The notes under the pieces: generated by a model
What the model saw: only the letters and a program-made list of their open reading frames with translations
The model's database searches: none
Told to the model about the DNA's origin: nothing
Position numbers and translations under genes: made by a program
Origin: Dyadobacter sp. Leaf189
Lineage (GTDB): Bacteria > Bacteroidota > Bacteroidia > Cytophagales > Spirosomataceae
NCBI RefSeq assembly: GCF_001424405.1
Contig: NZ_LMPS01000001.1
Span: 1,733,999 to 1,797,998 of the forward strand
DNA: 64,000 bases
Direction: 5' to 3'
Shown here: positions 18,144 through 26,137 of the stretch, piece by piece
How the letters are laid out: the number at the start of each line of letters is the position of its first letter
How positions within the stretch are numbered: the first letter of the stretch is position 1

Positions 18144-21100
18144 TTAAAAACCTACATTTAAGCCCAGTGAATAGGTGCGCGGAACAGGGTAGGAGCCCCC
18201 GTCAATACCCAAACCGGTAGTTGCCGTGCTCAAACTTACCTGCGGATTGGCTCCCGGGTATTTGGTGAAAATATGCACCTGCTGAATGCTGGCGTAAGCG
18301 CGCAGCCTTTTCAATGCGCTGGTACTTTTCAGCGGAACCGTGTAGCCGAGCGTGATATTGTTGAGCGAAATGTGGCTCGCATCGTACATCATCTGGCTTC
18401 CCCACCAGTCGCGTTCCAGGTAAGTGGTACCTGCCGCCAGACTTCCATACCGGCCTTTTCCGGGATTCTCCGGTGATCTCCATCTGTCTTTCACATCGGC
18501 GAGTACATTAAATACCCCGTCCAGGTTGGTCAATGTTTGCTCGGCGCCGCGCACTACGTCATTTCCATAAGTACCCGACAGGGTTACCGAGAAGTCGAAG
18601 TTTTTGTAAGACAAATTGTTGGTCATCCCGAAAATGAAATCCGGGTGCGGGTTACCGATAATCGTCGCGTCGTCAACTGTAATGACGCCGTCGCCATTTA
18701 CATCTCGGAATTTGGCGGTACCTACCTGCGAGGTGCTATGCTTGGGCGAATTGTCGAACTCCTCCTGGTTTTTGTAAACACCTTCATGCTGCATTCCGTA
18801 CAGCATTCCGATCGGGTAGCCTACGCGGGTAATGTGGTCGCCGCCAATGAGCCCACTGCCGCCGCCGGTAATGAGCTCGTTGGTTTTCGTGCCCATGGAA
18901 GTTACCCGGTTTCTGTCAAAGGAAATATTGAAATCCGTCGTCCAGCGCAGCGATTTACCCTGCACATTCACGGTATTAATCGCAAACTCATGTCCCCAGA
19001 ATTTTAGCTCCCCGATATTGGTCTGGATATTCCCGAAGCCCGAAGCGCGCGGTACGCGTACATTGAAGAGCAGGTCACTGGTGATTTTGTGGTAATAATT
19101 GTAGACGAAGCTGATACGGTCGTTCAGGAAATTCACGTCCAGACCAATGTTCAGCTGTTTATTATTTTCCCAGCCGATACCCTGGTCAGCCAGGTTGTCT
19201 ACCCGCCTGCCGCCTGCTACTGTTTTTCCAAAAACATAATTGGCAGTTGAAATGGTGGGAATATGGGTGTAGTTACCAATGTTAAAGTTTCCTGCGATAC
19301 CGTAGCTCGCGCGCAGTTTCAGGAATGAGATGGTTTTGATGTCAGCAAGAAATGCTTCCTCGCTCAATATCCAGCCCAGCGAAACCGATGGAAAGTTACC
19401 CCAGCGGTTGCGTGCGCCGAATCGCGACGAACCGTCGCGGCGAATGGAGGCGGAAACGAGGTATTTGCCTTTGTAGTTATAATTGACACGCGCCAGGTAG
19501 GAAAGCAGGCTCCATTCCTGAATGCTGCTGGAAGCCGTGACCGTACCCGCAGCAGAAATTGTTTTTACTTTATCATCGGGATAGTTATTTCCATTAATAT
19601 CACTCACATCCTGCCGGAAACGCTGCGCCGTGAACCCCGCGATCGCATCGAAATTGTGTTCGCCGAAATTCTTCTGGAAAGTCAGGATATTTTCATTGAC
19701 CCACGACAGGTATTTTCCCTGGTTCAGGTTGGAGAATGGTACCCTGTAAAGTCCGGTGCCGCGCGCGCCGGTAGTAGTTCCGTTGAATGCAAAATTGCGC
19801 GAGTCGCCTTTGTCGATGTTCGCTGAGGTTTTGAATGAAAGCCAGTTTGTAAGCTGATATTCCCCAAAAATATTGGCCAGAATGCGCGTATCTGCATTAT
19901 CTACTACGCGGTCCTGCAAAGTGCGGGCATAGTTAGGTGTGGGAAACATGCCCGGGGAGGTCGCGGTAAGTGTATATGTCCCGTCTGCATTGTACAGGGG
20001 AGCGAGCGGAGTTGTTTGCAAAGCTTCGTTCACAATGCTGCCCACGCCGTCCACGCCGGTATTGGAATTGGTTGAATAGGTAGGGGCCACATTGATACCG
20101 ATGTTCAGCTTTTCAACGGGACGAAAACTGGTATTTACCCGCAAAGAATACCTCTTATAACCAGAACCCAGTATCACACCATCCTGCTGCAAAAAGCCCG
20201 CTGTGGCCGTGGTACTGAACGTTTCCGTACCCGTGCTGAGACTGAGGCTATGGTCTTGCATCAAAGCCGTTTTGGTAATGGCATCGTACCAGTCGGTACC
20301 TTTTCCGTATTGTTCGGGGTTTTGAAAAACGGGATCAACGGGCAGGCCGCGCTCTTCGGCCATTTCCTTGCGCCAGGTTGCAAACTCGCTTGCATCCATC
20401 ATATCCGGGCGGCCGCGCTGCGGTACCTGCTGGGCGCCGATGTAAGTATTGTAATCAATGCGCGTTTTGCCGGGTACTGCCTTTTTCGTTTCGATCAAAA
20501 CCACACCGTTTGCCGCTCTCGAACCGTACAATGCAGTCGCGGAAGCATCTTTCAATACACTTACCGATTCAATTTCATTCGGATTGATGTTGGCAATGCC
20601 GCCCACGATCGGGTTACCGTCCACAACATAGAGCGGGTCGGTGCCGGCTGTGATGGAAGCTGCGCCGCGCACGCGAATCGCCATTCCCGCGCCGGGTGTT
20701 CCGGTCGTTTGGGAGATTTGCACACCGGCGAGTTTGCCTTGCAGCTTTTGTGAGAACTGCGTGACAGGCAGATCCGCAAAATCCTTCCCGCTAACCGTAG
20801 AAACCGAGCTGGAAAGCTGGCGGGTAGACTGTTTTCCGTAACCTACCACCACCAGCTCATCCAGCGATTTCTCATCGTCTTTCAAAACAATATTGAACGT
20901 ACTCTGCGCACCTACCGCGATTTCCTGACTGACATACCCCACAAATGAGAAGATCAGACTTGCATTATCATCGGGAACAACGATCGAGAAAAGCCCCTCA
21001 CCGTCGCTGATGGTACCTTGCTGCGTGCCTTTGACCACAATGCTCACGCCCGGCAGCGGCCCGCCTTTGACGTCGGAGACTTTGCCTGACACTTTCTTGT

Positions 21101-21512
21101 CAGCCGGAGCGGGTTGCTCAGGTATTTCGGCCGGTGGAGCCGCTTCAATGGACTGGTTTTGAAGCATAATCTGTCCGCCGACGATCGCGTAGCTGATATT
21201 CAGTGGTTTTAATGTCAGGTTCAGTACTTCGGACAGTTTCAGGTTAACTGCATTCACAGTCACTTTCCGGTTGGCGCCGATGGTATTGGAGCTGTACACG
21301 AAACGCACGCGGGTTTGCTGCTCAATGGTGGTTAACACCTTGCTAACCTGCGCGTTTTCCATTTTGATTGTTACAGAACGGTCAAGCAAATCCTGCGAGC
21401 GACCATCGTGTGAATGGGCAAGGGAAATGGTCAGCAATGCCAGGACAGATTGTAAAAAGCTGATCCTCATAAGGTCAAGGAATAGAGGATGGAGACGTAT
21501 CCGGTTTTTCAT
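18144..21512 (-). CDS. SusC-type TonB-dependent transporter with N-terminal STN signalling domain (1122 aa)
   Basis: Outer membrane importer that can also signal. After a signal region (residues ~1-38) comes an STN domain at about 45-120 (SVTIKMENAQVSKVLTTIEQ, LNLTLKPLNISYAIVGGQI), the module that contacts a FecR-type anti-sigma factor. Then follow a carboxypeptidase-D-like domain (VSGKVSDVKGGPLPGVSIVV), the LDELVVVGYGKQSTRQL region, a plug with NPNEIESVSVLKDASATALYG, and the barrel. FecR and an ECF sigma gene lie immediately upstream in the same direction. The expected circuit is ligand binding to SusC, STN to FecR contact, sigma release, and transcription of this SusCD unit. Confidence 0.95.
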   Translation of the reverse strand: MKNRIRLHPLFLDLMRISFLQSVLALLTISLAHSHDGRSQDLLDRSVTIKMENAQVSKVLTTIEQQTRVRFVYSSNTIGANRKVTVNAVNLKLSEVLNLTLKPLNISYAIVGGQIMLQNQSIEAAPPAEIPEQPAPADKKVSGKVSDVKGGPLPGVSIVVKGTQQGTISDGEGLFSIVVPDDNASLIFSFVGYVSQEIAVGAQSTFNIVLKDDEKSLDELVVVGYGKQSTRQLSSSVSTVSGKDFADLPVTQFSQKLQGKLAGVQISQTTGTPGAGMAIRVRGAASITAGTDPLYVVDGNPIVGGIANINPNEIESVSVLKDASATALYGSRAANGVVLIETKKAVPGKTRIDYNTYIGAQQVPQRGRPDMMDASEFATWRKEMAEERGLPVDPVFQNPEQYGKGTDWYDAITKTALMQDHSLSLSTGTETFSTTATAGFLQQDGVILGSGYKRYSLRVNTSFRPVEKLNIGINVAPTYSTNSNTGVDGVGSIVNEALQTTPLAPLYNADGTYTLTATSPGMFPTPNYARTLQDRVVDNADTRILANIFGEYQLTNWLSFKTSANIDKGDSRNFAFNGTTTGARGTGLYRVPFSNLNQGKYLSWVNENILTFQKNFGEHNFDAIAGFTAQRFRQDVSDINGNNYPDDKVKTISAAGTVTASSSIQEWSLLSYLARVNYNYKGKYLVSASIRRDGSSRFGARNRWGNFPSVSLGWILSEEAFLADIKTISFLKLRASYGIAGNFNIGNYTHIPTISTANYVFGKTVAGGRRVDNLADQGIGWENNKQLNIGLDVNFLNDRISFVYNYYHKITSDLLFNVRVPRASGFGNIQTNIGELKFWGHEFAINTVNVQGKSLRWTTDFNISFDRNRVTSMGTKTNELITGGGSGLIGGDHITRVGYPIGMLYGMQHEGVYKNQEEFDNSPKHSTSQVGTAKFRDVNGDGVITVDDATIIGNPHPDFIFGMTNNLSYKNFDFSVTLSGTYGNDVVRGAEQTLTNLDGVFNVLADVKDRWRSPENPGKGRYGSLAAGTTYLERDWWGSQMMYDASHISLNNITLGYTVPLKSTSALKRLRAYASIQQVHIFTKYPGANPQVSLSTATTGLGIDGGSYPVPRTYSLGLNVGF

Positions 21513-21611
21513 TACTTTTACATGTTTTGTTTAGGACTGTGAAAAGGTTGAACAAAGCCCCGCCCGCTCCATTGCCGTGATCAAAAGCCGGGAGCGAAAG
21601 GGAATTAACGG

Positions 21612-21648
21612 GAGTCGAAAGTGCTGGTAACACCTTCGGCTCTTTTTT
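21612..21648 (+). terminator. intrinsic-terminator-like hairpin facing the plus strand
   Basis: Arms 21612-21623 (GAGTCGAAAGTG) and 21631-21642 (CACCTTCGGCTC) pair with one mismatch and one wobble around a 7-base loop. TTTTTT follows at 21643-21648 on the plus strand. All neighbouring genes are on the minus strand, where the T-run would be a leading A-run. It lies between fecR and the STN-SusC gene. It may end antisense transcription, or act as a processing or partial termination point between regulator and transporter genes. Confidence 0.45.
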
Positions 21649-21669
21649 ATTGAAGGTATTGGTATTCAG

Positions 21670-22710
21670 TTATTGAGGCGACGAACAGCCTTTGCCGCTG
21701 ATCAAAATGCGCGTTCCACGCACTTCGTAGCTGGCGTTCACGGAAGCGCAAAGCAGGTCCAGTTTGGTAAATAAAGGTTCCTGCGTCATATCAGCCGTAA
21801 ACAGGCAGCTTTTCATCGCATCGTTTTCCAGGATAATCTCCACGCCAAATGATTTTTCCAGCTTGGCAATCACGTCCGTAAACGGGGTATCCCTGAAAAT
21901 GAAGGCTTCCACAGCAGGGACGTTTGCTGTAACAGCTGCATTCACAGGCTGAGGATTGGCGATCAAACCGGTTTCGAATGCGTGCGTTTGTACCGAATAT
22001 TTCACGCGCTGGTTGGCTGTCAGTATCACACCATCTTTGATCTTGCTGTTTTCAGCACCGACCGTGAGCTCGTTTTTTGACACCGACACTTTTCCGGACA
22101 CGACGGAGACTTCAATGGCTGTGTTGTTCTCGCGGCCTTCCACCCAAAAGCTGGTACCCAATACCTTCGTGACTACTTCGCCGCTATGCACCAGAAAAGG
22201 GCGCTCGGTATCGCGCGAAATGCGGAAAAAGGCTTTCCCCGTCAAATGGAGCACGCGATTTTTGCCTGCTAACCCAGCAGGGTAGGAGATCTTACTTCCG
22301 GGCGACAAGATCAAAGTGGAGCCGTCGGGCAGGGTGATATTCTCTTCGTTCTGAGATTGGTTTGAATGCGAGATCCGCGATTCACCTTGCCGGGCCGAGG
22401 TAACCTGGCGCGAGTTGCTGTTCTTATAAAAAGCTTTATAGGAGCCGAATGCGATACCAATCAGCATAACTGCCGCAGCCGCCCATCTCCACATCGGGAA
22501 TGAAACCGCCGGCTGCACGGGTTCGGCCGTGTCGTTTTGCATGATTGCATTCCAGATCCTTTCTTCAATTTCACTGTTTTCCTGCTCGCTCCGGACTGGT
22601 ACCGGCTCGTCGAGCATGGCAAACCATTGTTCGACAAGTCGTTTTTCCTTGTCGGTGCAATCGCCTGATCGGTAGCGGTCAAGTAAGTGGTAGAAGTTTT
22701 GTTTGCTCAT
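21670..22710 (-). CDS. FecR-family anti-sigma factor (346 aa)
   Basis: Inner membrane regulator that holds an ECF sigma factor and receives the STN signal. The cytoplasmic N-terminus (residues 1-70; LLDRYRSGDCTDKEKRLVEQW) is the sigma-binding part. One membrane helix lies near 72-94 (WAAAAVMLIGIAFGSYKAFY). The periplasmic FecR domain contains ITLPDGSTLILSPGSKISYP and VSVVSGKVSVSK. The C-terminal DUF4974-type domain (TPFTDVIAKLEKSFGVEIIL) has an STN-like fold that usually contacts the transporter. The gene lies between the sigma gene (111 bases upstream) and the STN-SusC gene (157 bases downstream), the standard order for this circuit in Bacteroidota. Confidence 0.94.
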   Translation of the reverse strand: MSKQNFYHLLDRYRSGDCTDKEKRLVEQWFAMLDEPVPVRSEQENSEIEERIWNAIMQNDTAEPVQPAVSFPMWRWAAAAVMLIGIAFGSYKAFYKNSNSRQVTSARQGESRISHSNQSQNEENITLPDGSTLILSPGSKISYPAGLAGKNRVLHLTGKAFFRISRDTERPFLVHSGEVVTKVLGTSFWVEGRENNTAIEVSVVSGKVSVSKNELTVGAENSKIKDGVILTANQRVKYSVQTHAFETGLIANPQPVNAAVTANVPAVEAFIFRDTPFTDVIAKLEKSFGVEIILENDAMKSCLFTADMTQEPLFTKLDLLCASVNASYEVRGTRILISGKGCSSPQ

Positions 22711-22821
22711 AAAGTGCTTTCGTGTCTTTTTAGTAAGACTGAAAAGCAGGAGCGCACCGCAAATTGTTTAAACTTTTCTTTGAAAGTTTATGTACAATCG
22801 CAGTGGAAGGCACTTATTTCT

Positions 22822-23331
22822 TTAAAATATAATATTGCAGATAACCAGGAAGAGCGTGATCGTGTTGCGCACGGCGGATTTCAGCTTGCGCAGAGCCTGG
22901 GTAATGTGGTATTCCACGGTGCGGGCGGGGAGTTTGAGCAGGTTGGCGATCTCGGGTGCAGATTTCCCCTCGAAACGGTTCAGCAAAAATATATCCCGCG
23001 TTTTCTCCGGAAGCTGGCCCATTGCTTCCTGAAAAAGCATTTCAAGTTCTTCGAGGAACAATGGGAAATCCGGTGCAGCTTCTTCGCAGGCGGAATCGAG
23101 GTCGTAAAAAACCTTCTCCTTGAAATGATCGATAATGCGGTTGCGGACTGCGGTAAAAAGGTATGCGCGCGGGTTGGCGATCGTGAGCTGCTGCCGTTTT
23201 TCCCAAAGGTTAACAAAAAGCGCCTGGACGATTTCCTCGGCAACATCCTTGTCCCGCGTTTTGGAAATGGCAAAATCATACAAATCCCGCCAATTATCCC
23301 GGTAGATAATTTCAAACTCCCTTCTGCTCAT
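22822..23331 (-). CDS. ECF RNA polymerase sigma factor, FecI-like (169 aa)
   Basis: Alternative sigma factor, cytoplasmic. The start is placed at the ATG at 23331 (MSRREFEIIYRDNW), which matches usual ECF N-termini; an in-frame TTG at 23382 would add 17 residues. Region 2 includes LYDFAISKTRDKDVAEEIVQALFVNLWEKR and the core-binding and -10 recognition helices. Region 4 has GQLPEKTRDIFLLNRFEGKS and the helix-turn-helix IANLLKLPARTVEYHITQAL. A short hydrophobic tail (ITLFLVICNIIF) is unusual for a soluble sigma factor and could be a membrane-proximal element. It is followed by fecR and an STN-SusC, so it likely drives the SusCD genes downstream. Confidence 0.93.
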   Translation of the reverse strand: MSRREFEIIYRDNWRDLYDFAISKTRDKDVAEEIVQALFVNLWEKRQQLTIANPRAYLFTAVRNRIIDHFKEKVFYDLDSACEEAAPDFPLFLEELEMLFQEAMGQLPEKTRDIFLLNRFEGKSAPEIANLLKLPARTVEYHITQALRKLKSAVRNTITLFLVICNIIF

Positions 23332-23522
23332 TGCAGATCCGGAAGCAGCAGGTTCAAAATGATTCAGTGGGTCAGGATTCAATGGTATTCGCCAAAGAAG
23401 TTACTGAGCGTAAATATCCAATATTTTTCTGATTTAGTATTATTTTAAAAAACTTGAAAGCTGCAGTTCGGCTGGAAAAAAGGCGTCGCATTCATCTTCC
23501 TGATTTCAGCTGCCGGCCTGGT

Positions 23523-24815
23523 TCAGGTGTTTGCTACCGGATAGTACTTGCTCTGCAAAAACGTTTCTGCATTTGTCGAAGCCATTATTTCCCATGCATT
23601 TGTCTTGTCGAAGGTCTCTTTCAGAGCAGCTTTTTTGAAGGTTGCGTAATCGTCCTTTTCGGGTAACAAACGTTCCGTCATGAAGAAATCGGTACCAAAC
23701 AGCATGCGGTTCCTTAGTTGCGGATTTTGGAGATATTTGAAGAATTCTTTGTGCGTTTTTGAATTTCCTACGGTAAAGGAGATATCTGTAAAAACACTCT
23801 CAGGATATTTCATAATGAGCGATTTAATCTGTGAACACCAGTTTTCCTGCTTCATACCGTAAAGCTCTTTGGTTATTGCTCCTGAGGCTTCGTCCAGAAC
23901 GTGGTCATCTCCCCCGAAGTGCGCGAGACAAATCTTCAACGGCGTACCTTTTTCAGTAAAATACTTTAAAATAGATTCGAAGCTGGCTGGTTCCAGGAAG
24001 TAGGAGCAGGAATGCAGGTTGCGAAGGTTATTGTTCTGCCCCAATGCCCATTTGAATACATTAAAAGAATCGTCCGGAGTGGGAGGTGGGGTATTTTCGT
24101 CAAAGTTTTCGGAGTAGCGCCGTCCTGAGTAAACGTCGAATGGGTTCAGGCTTGCGTTGACAAATTCGGTATCGTTATTGTAAATTCCGCCCAGGTAACT
24201 GCAGTGGCTTAAAACCGGAACGCTATTTTGCGCAGCCCATTCGAAAGTTTCTTTCAGTTTTTCATCAAAAGCATAGAATCCAAGACTTGGATAGATCTTC
24301 AAACCCGCGAACGGGTACACGGACCGGTCAGCGCTGACCTGGATCTTTGTTTCAAAATACCTTTCCACCGTTTCCTTTAACTCCTTACCACCGCCTTTCC
24401 AGCGAGGATCAATTCCCATAAAAACCAGCAGGTTATCAGGATTTTCTTTTTTAACTTCAATGATCCCTTCTAGCTGCCCTTCGTAACCTGTTTGCGACGG
24501 CCCGGCGCCGCAATGCTCCATGTACATGGTGAGCGCAACGATCTTGATAGACGGGTCATCGGCGTACTGCTTTCTGAGCCCTTCGAAAATTTCGCGTTGA
24601 TTCCGGCTTTTTCCTACCTGCAAAAAGCTAGCGTACCTTTTGCCCAGGTTTCCGCCCAGCTTTGAGAGTAGAAACTGAAACACGGCTGCGCCCGGAGCCG
24701 TGTTGGTAAACCAGTCCACCAGCCGGGCCGCACTATCCGGCAAAAACATGTTGAGGAAGTTTCTGGGTGCATTCCGGATATTGAAAATGTGGCTATGTAT
24801 ATTATAGAACTGCAT
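23523..24815 (-). CDS. amidohydrolase-2-type metal-dependent hydrolase (430 aa)
   Basis: Probable TIM-barrel metallohydrolase of the amidohydrolase 2 family, cytoplasmic (no signal peptide). The metal site can be followed through NIHSHIF (His7, His9), VPVLSHCSYLGG, CLAHFGGDDH and LFGTDFFM, which give the usual His-x-His, His, His, Asp set. Family members hydrolyse or decarboxylate small ring compounds; the substrate is unknown here. Its ATG overlaps the end of the upstream membrane protein gene by 14 bases and it is the last gene of a four-gene operon that starts at 27559. No transporter or ring-cleavage genes are nearby, so the usual catabolic role is not supported by context. Confidence 0.75.
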   Translation of the reverse strand: MQFYNIHSHIFNIRNAPRNFLNMFLPDSAARLVDWFTNTAPGAAVFQFLLSKLGGNLGKRYASFLQVGKSRNQREIFEGLRKQYADDPSIKIVALTMYMEHCGAGPSQTGYEGQLEGIIEVKKENPDNLLVFMGIDPRWKGGGKELKETVERYFETKIQVSADRSVYPFAGLKIYPSLGFYAFDEKLKETFEWAAQNSVPVLSHCSYLGGIYNNDTEFVNASLNPFDVYSGRRYSENFDENTPPPTPDDSFNVFKWALGQNNNLRNLHSCSYFLEPASFESILKYFTEKGTPLKICLAHFGGDDHVLDEASGAITKELYGMKQENWCSQIKSLIMKYPESVFTDISFTVGNSKTHKEFFKYLQNPQLRNRMLFGTDFFMTERLLPEKDDYATFKKAALKETFDKTNAWEIMASTNAETFLQSKYYPVANT

Positions 24816-25890
24816 TGTCGGGCTTTGGTTTAGTTACTTTTTTCAAAAGGTCGAACCAGAATGGGGCGCCGAAGCTGGCGGCAAACCCGGAGATAAGCAC
24901 ACCCAGTATTTTGAGCAAGGTTGTGCCCCAGTTTACAATGTGCTGTTGATAAGGTGGTTTGAAAACAATGCTGTGTTTCAGTCCGACAGGCAGCATGGTT
25001 TTGCTGATCAAGGTATCAAGCTCTTTGGTAAGCTGCTGCTGCGCTTCGCTTGATTTAAGTTGAAGAAGCGCCATTGCCTGCTCTTTAAGCGTGTCAATTT
25101 GTTGCGTTTCCGCGGGAACGGCGGCCAGAGTTGCCTGTACCTGAGCGAGTGCAGCCGCATCTGTATGCAGGGAAGGATGTTCTTCATAGAAACGCACAAC
25201 TTTCGCCGCTGCCTGAGGGTTACTTTCGAAGAATTCAAAGAGCTCAATACTATCTACATTAATGGCGAACGCGATGATCACACCCAGGTAGAACAGCCTT
25301 TGCCTTGTGAGTTTCTTGTACCATAACGTGAGCCTTTGCGTGAATTCGCCAAACCACTTTTCGAGGTATTCCGTCAGATAGTTGTGTAAAGCCACTTCGT
25401 TGATCGCCCCTCCGGGACCGGTTGCAGCATGGAGCTCAGCATACTGCATGGCTTGTCTGAAAAGCGCCGAGAGGTCACTTTGATTGAGGACCAGGGTAGC
25501 ATATTTGAAATTCCGCAACAGCGCAGATTGATATGCGACAACAATGCCTTGTGCATTCAGCGTGCGGATGTTGCTTTGAACAATCAATGAATTTCCCACT
25601 ACTTCTAAAAGCGTTTCGACAAACAGTTTAGGGGAAATTTCATTGGAAGGTTTTTTCGGGTCACGGCTTAACAGATCAATGGACCCGTGAGAATAAATCC
25701 GGTCGGCCCAGTTGATGCCATTGATATTATCCATGAGCTGTTTATAAAGATAATCCTTCATAAACTTTCCACGTTCGCCGATGATCTGGATGAAGGCTTC
25801 GAGAATGTAGCTGCAAAACAATGCGAACAAAGCCCAGCTAACAACAATCGCCAGCGCTGTATTGAGAATGGGGATGTCGGGGAGGATCAT
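24802..25890 (-). CDS. inner membrane protein of an uncharacterised widespread family (362 aa)
   Basis: Three membrane segments are visible: residues ~8-32 (LNTALAIVVSWALFALFCSYI), a middle one near 195-215 (LFYLGVIIAFAINVDSIELF) and a C-terminal one near 325-350 (ILGVLISGFAASFGAPFWFDLL). The pattern WYKK...INVDSI...GAPFWFDLL is one I have seen in many bacterial hypothetical membrane proteins, but I know no function for them. A loop of ~80 residues rich in Ala, Gln and Leu (TLAAVPAETQQIDTLKEQA) is probably helical or coiled-coil. The gene overlaps the amidohydrolase gene by 14 bases and follows a 70-residue gene by 22 bases, so all are likely made together. Confidence 0.65.
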   Translation of the reverse strand: MILPDIPILNTALAIVVSWALFALFCSYILEAFIQIIGERGKFMKDYLYKQLMDNINGINWADRIYSHGSIDLLSRDPKKPSNEISPKLFVETLLEVVGNSLIVQSNIRTLNAQGIVVAYQSALLRNFKYATLVLNQSDLSALFRQAMQYAELHAATGPGGAINEVALHNYLTEYLEKWFGEFTQRLTLWYKKLTRQRLFYLGVIIAFAINVDSIELFEFFESNPQAAAKVVRFYEEHPSLHTDAAALAQVQATLAAVPAETQQIDTLKEQAMALLQLKSSEAQQQLTKELDTLISKTMLPVGLKHSIVFKPPYQQHIVNWGTTLLKILGVLISGFAASFGAPFWFDLLKKVTKPKPDNAVL

Positions 25891-25912
25891 GATTGTTAGT
25901 TTCTAATTGCTG

Positions 25913-26125
25913 TCACTGATCAAACTGATCTAAGCTGAACATCATGGTTTGCGTTTGTTTCATTTCCAGGCTAACCGCATGCGACTTTTCGCCGCTCTGG
26001 TGATTACGAGCATCGGCCAATGCTTCTAATTCATTCTTCCACCCGCCAACAAAGTCGCCTTCATCACACACGGCCCGGTACTTCAATGTGAATGTCGCAG
26101 AACCATTACTAAGAGTCTTTCCCAT
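25913..26125 (-). CDS. small hypothetical protein (70 aa)
   Basis: Starts at ATG 26125, only 12 bases after the stop of the outer membrane protein gene, and ends 22 bases before the next start. This tight packing supports a real gene. The protein is soluble, with no signal or membrane segment. It has one cysteine in YRAVCDEGDF and a polar C-terminus (MKQTQTMMFSLDQFDQ). I recognise no domain. A small cytoplasmic adaptor or cofactor for the membrane protein or amidohydrolase beside it is possible but unsupported. Confidence 0.6.
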   Translation of the reverse strand: MGKTLSNGSATFTLKYRAVCDEGDFVGGWKNELEALADARNHQSGEKSHAVSLEMKQTQTMMFSLDQFDQ

Positions 26126-26137
26126 GTTTGTATGTTG

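Noticed and set aside
22687-23448. Plus-strand open frame of 253 codons over the sigma gene
   Set aside because: It covers the ECF sigma gene on the opposite strand, whose helix-turn-helix and region 2 are unmistakable.
23332-23522. Promoter of the sigma factor gene
   Set aside because: The region is AT-rich (for example ATATCCAATATTTTT), but no Bacteroidota -7 box in the right orientation and spacing could be defended. The ATATCC here has no matching GGAT arm, so it is not a fourth dyad site.
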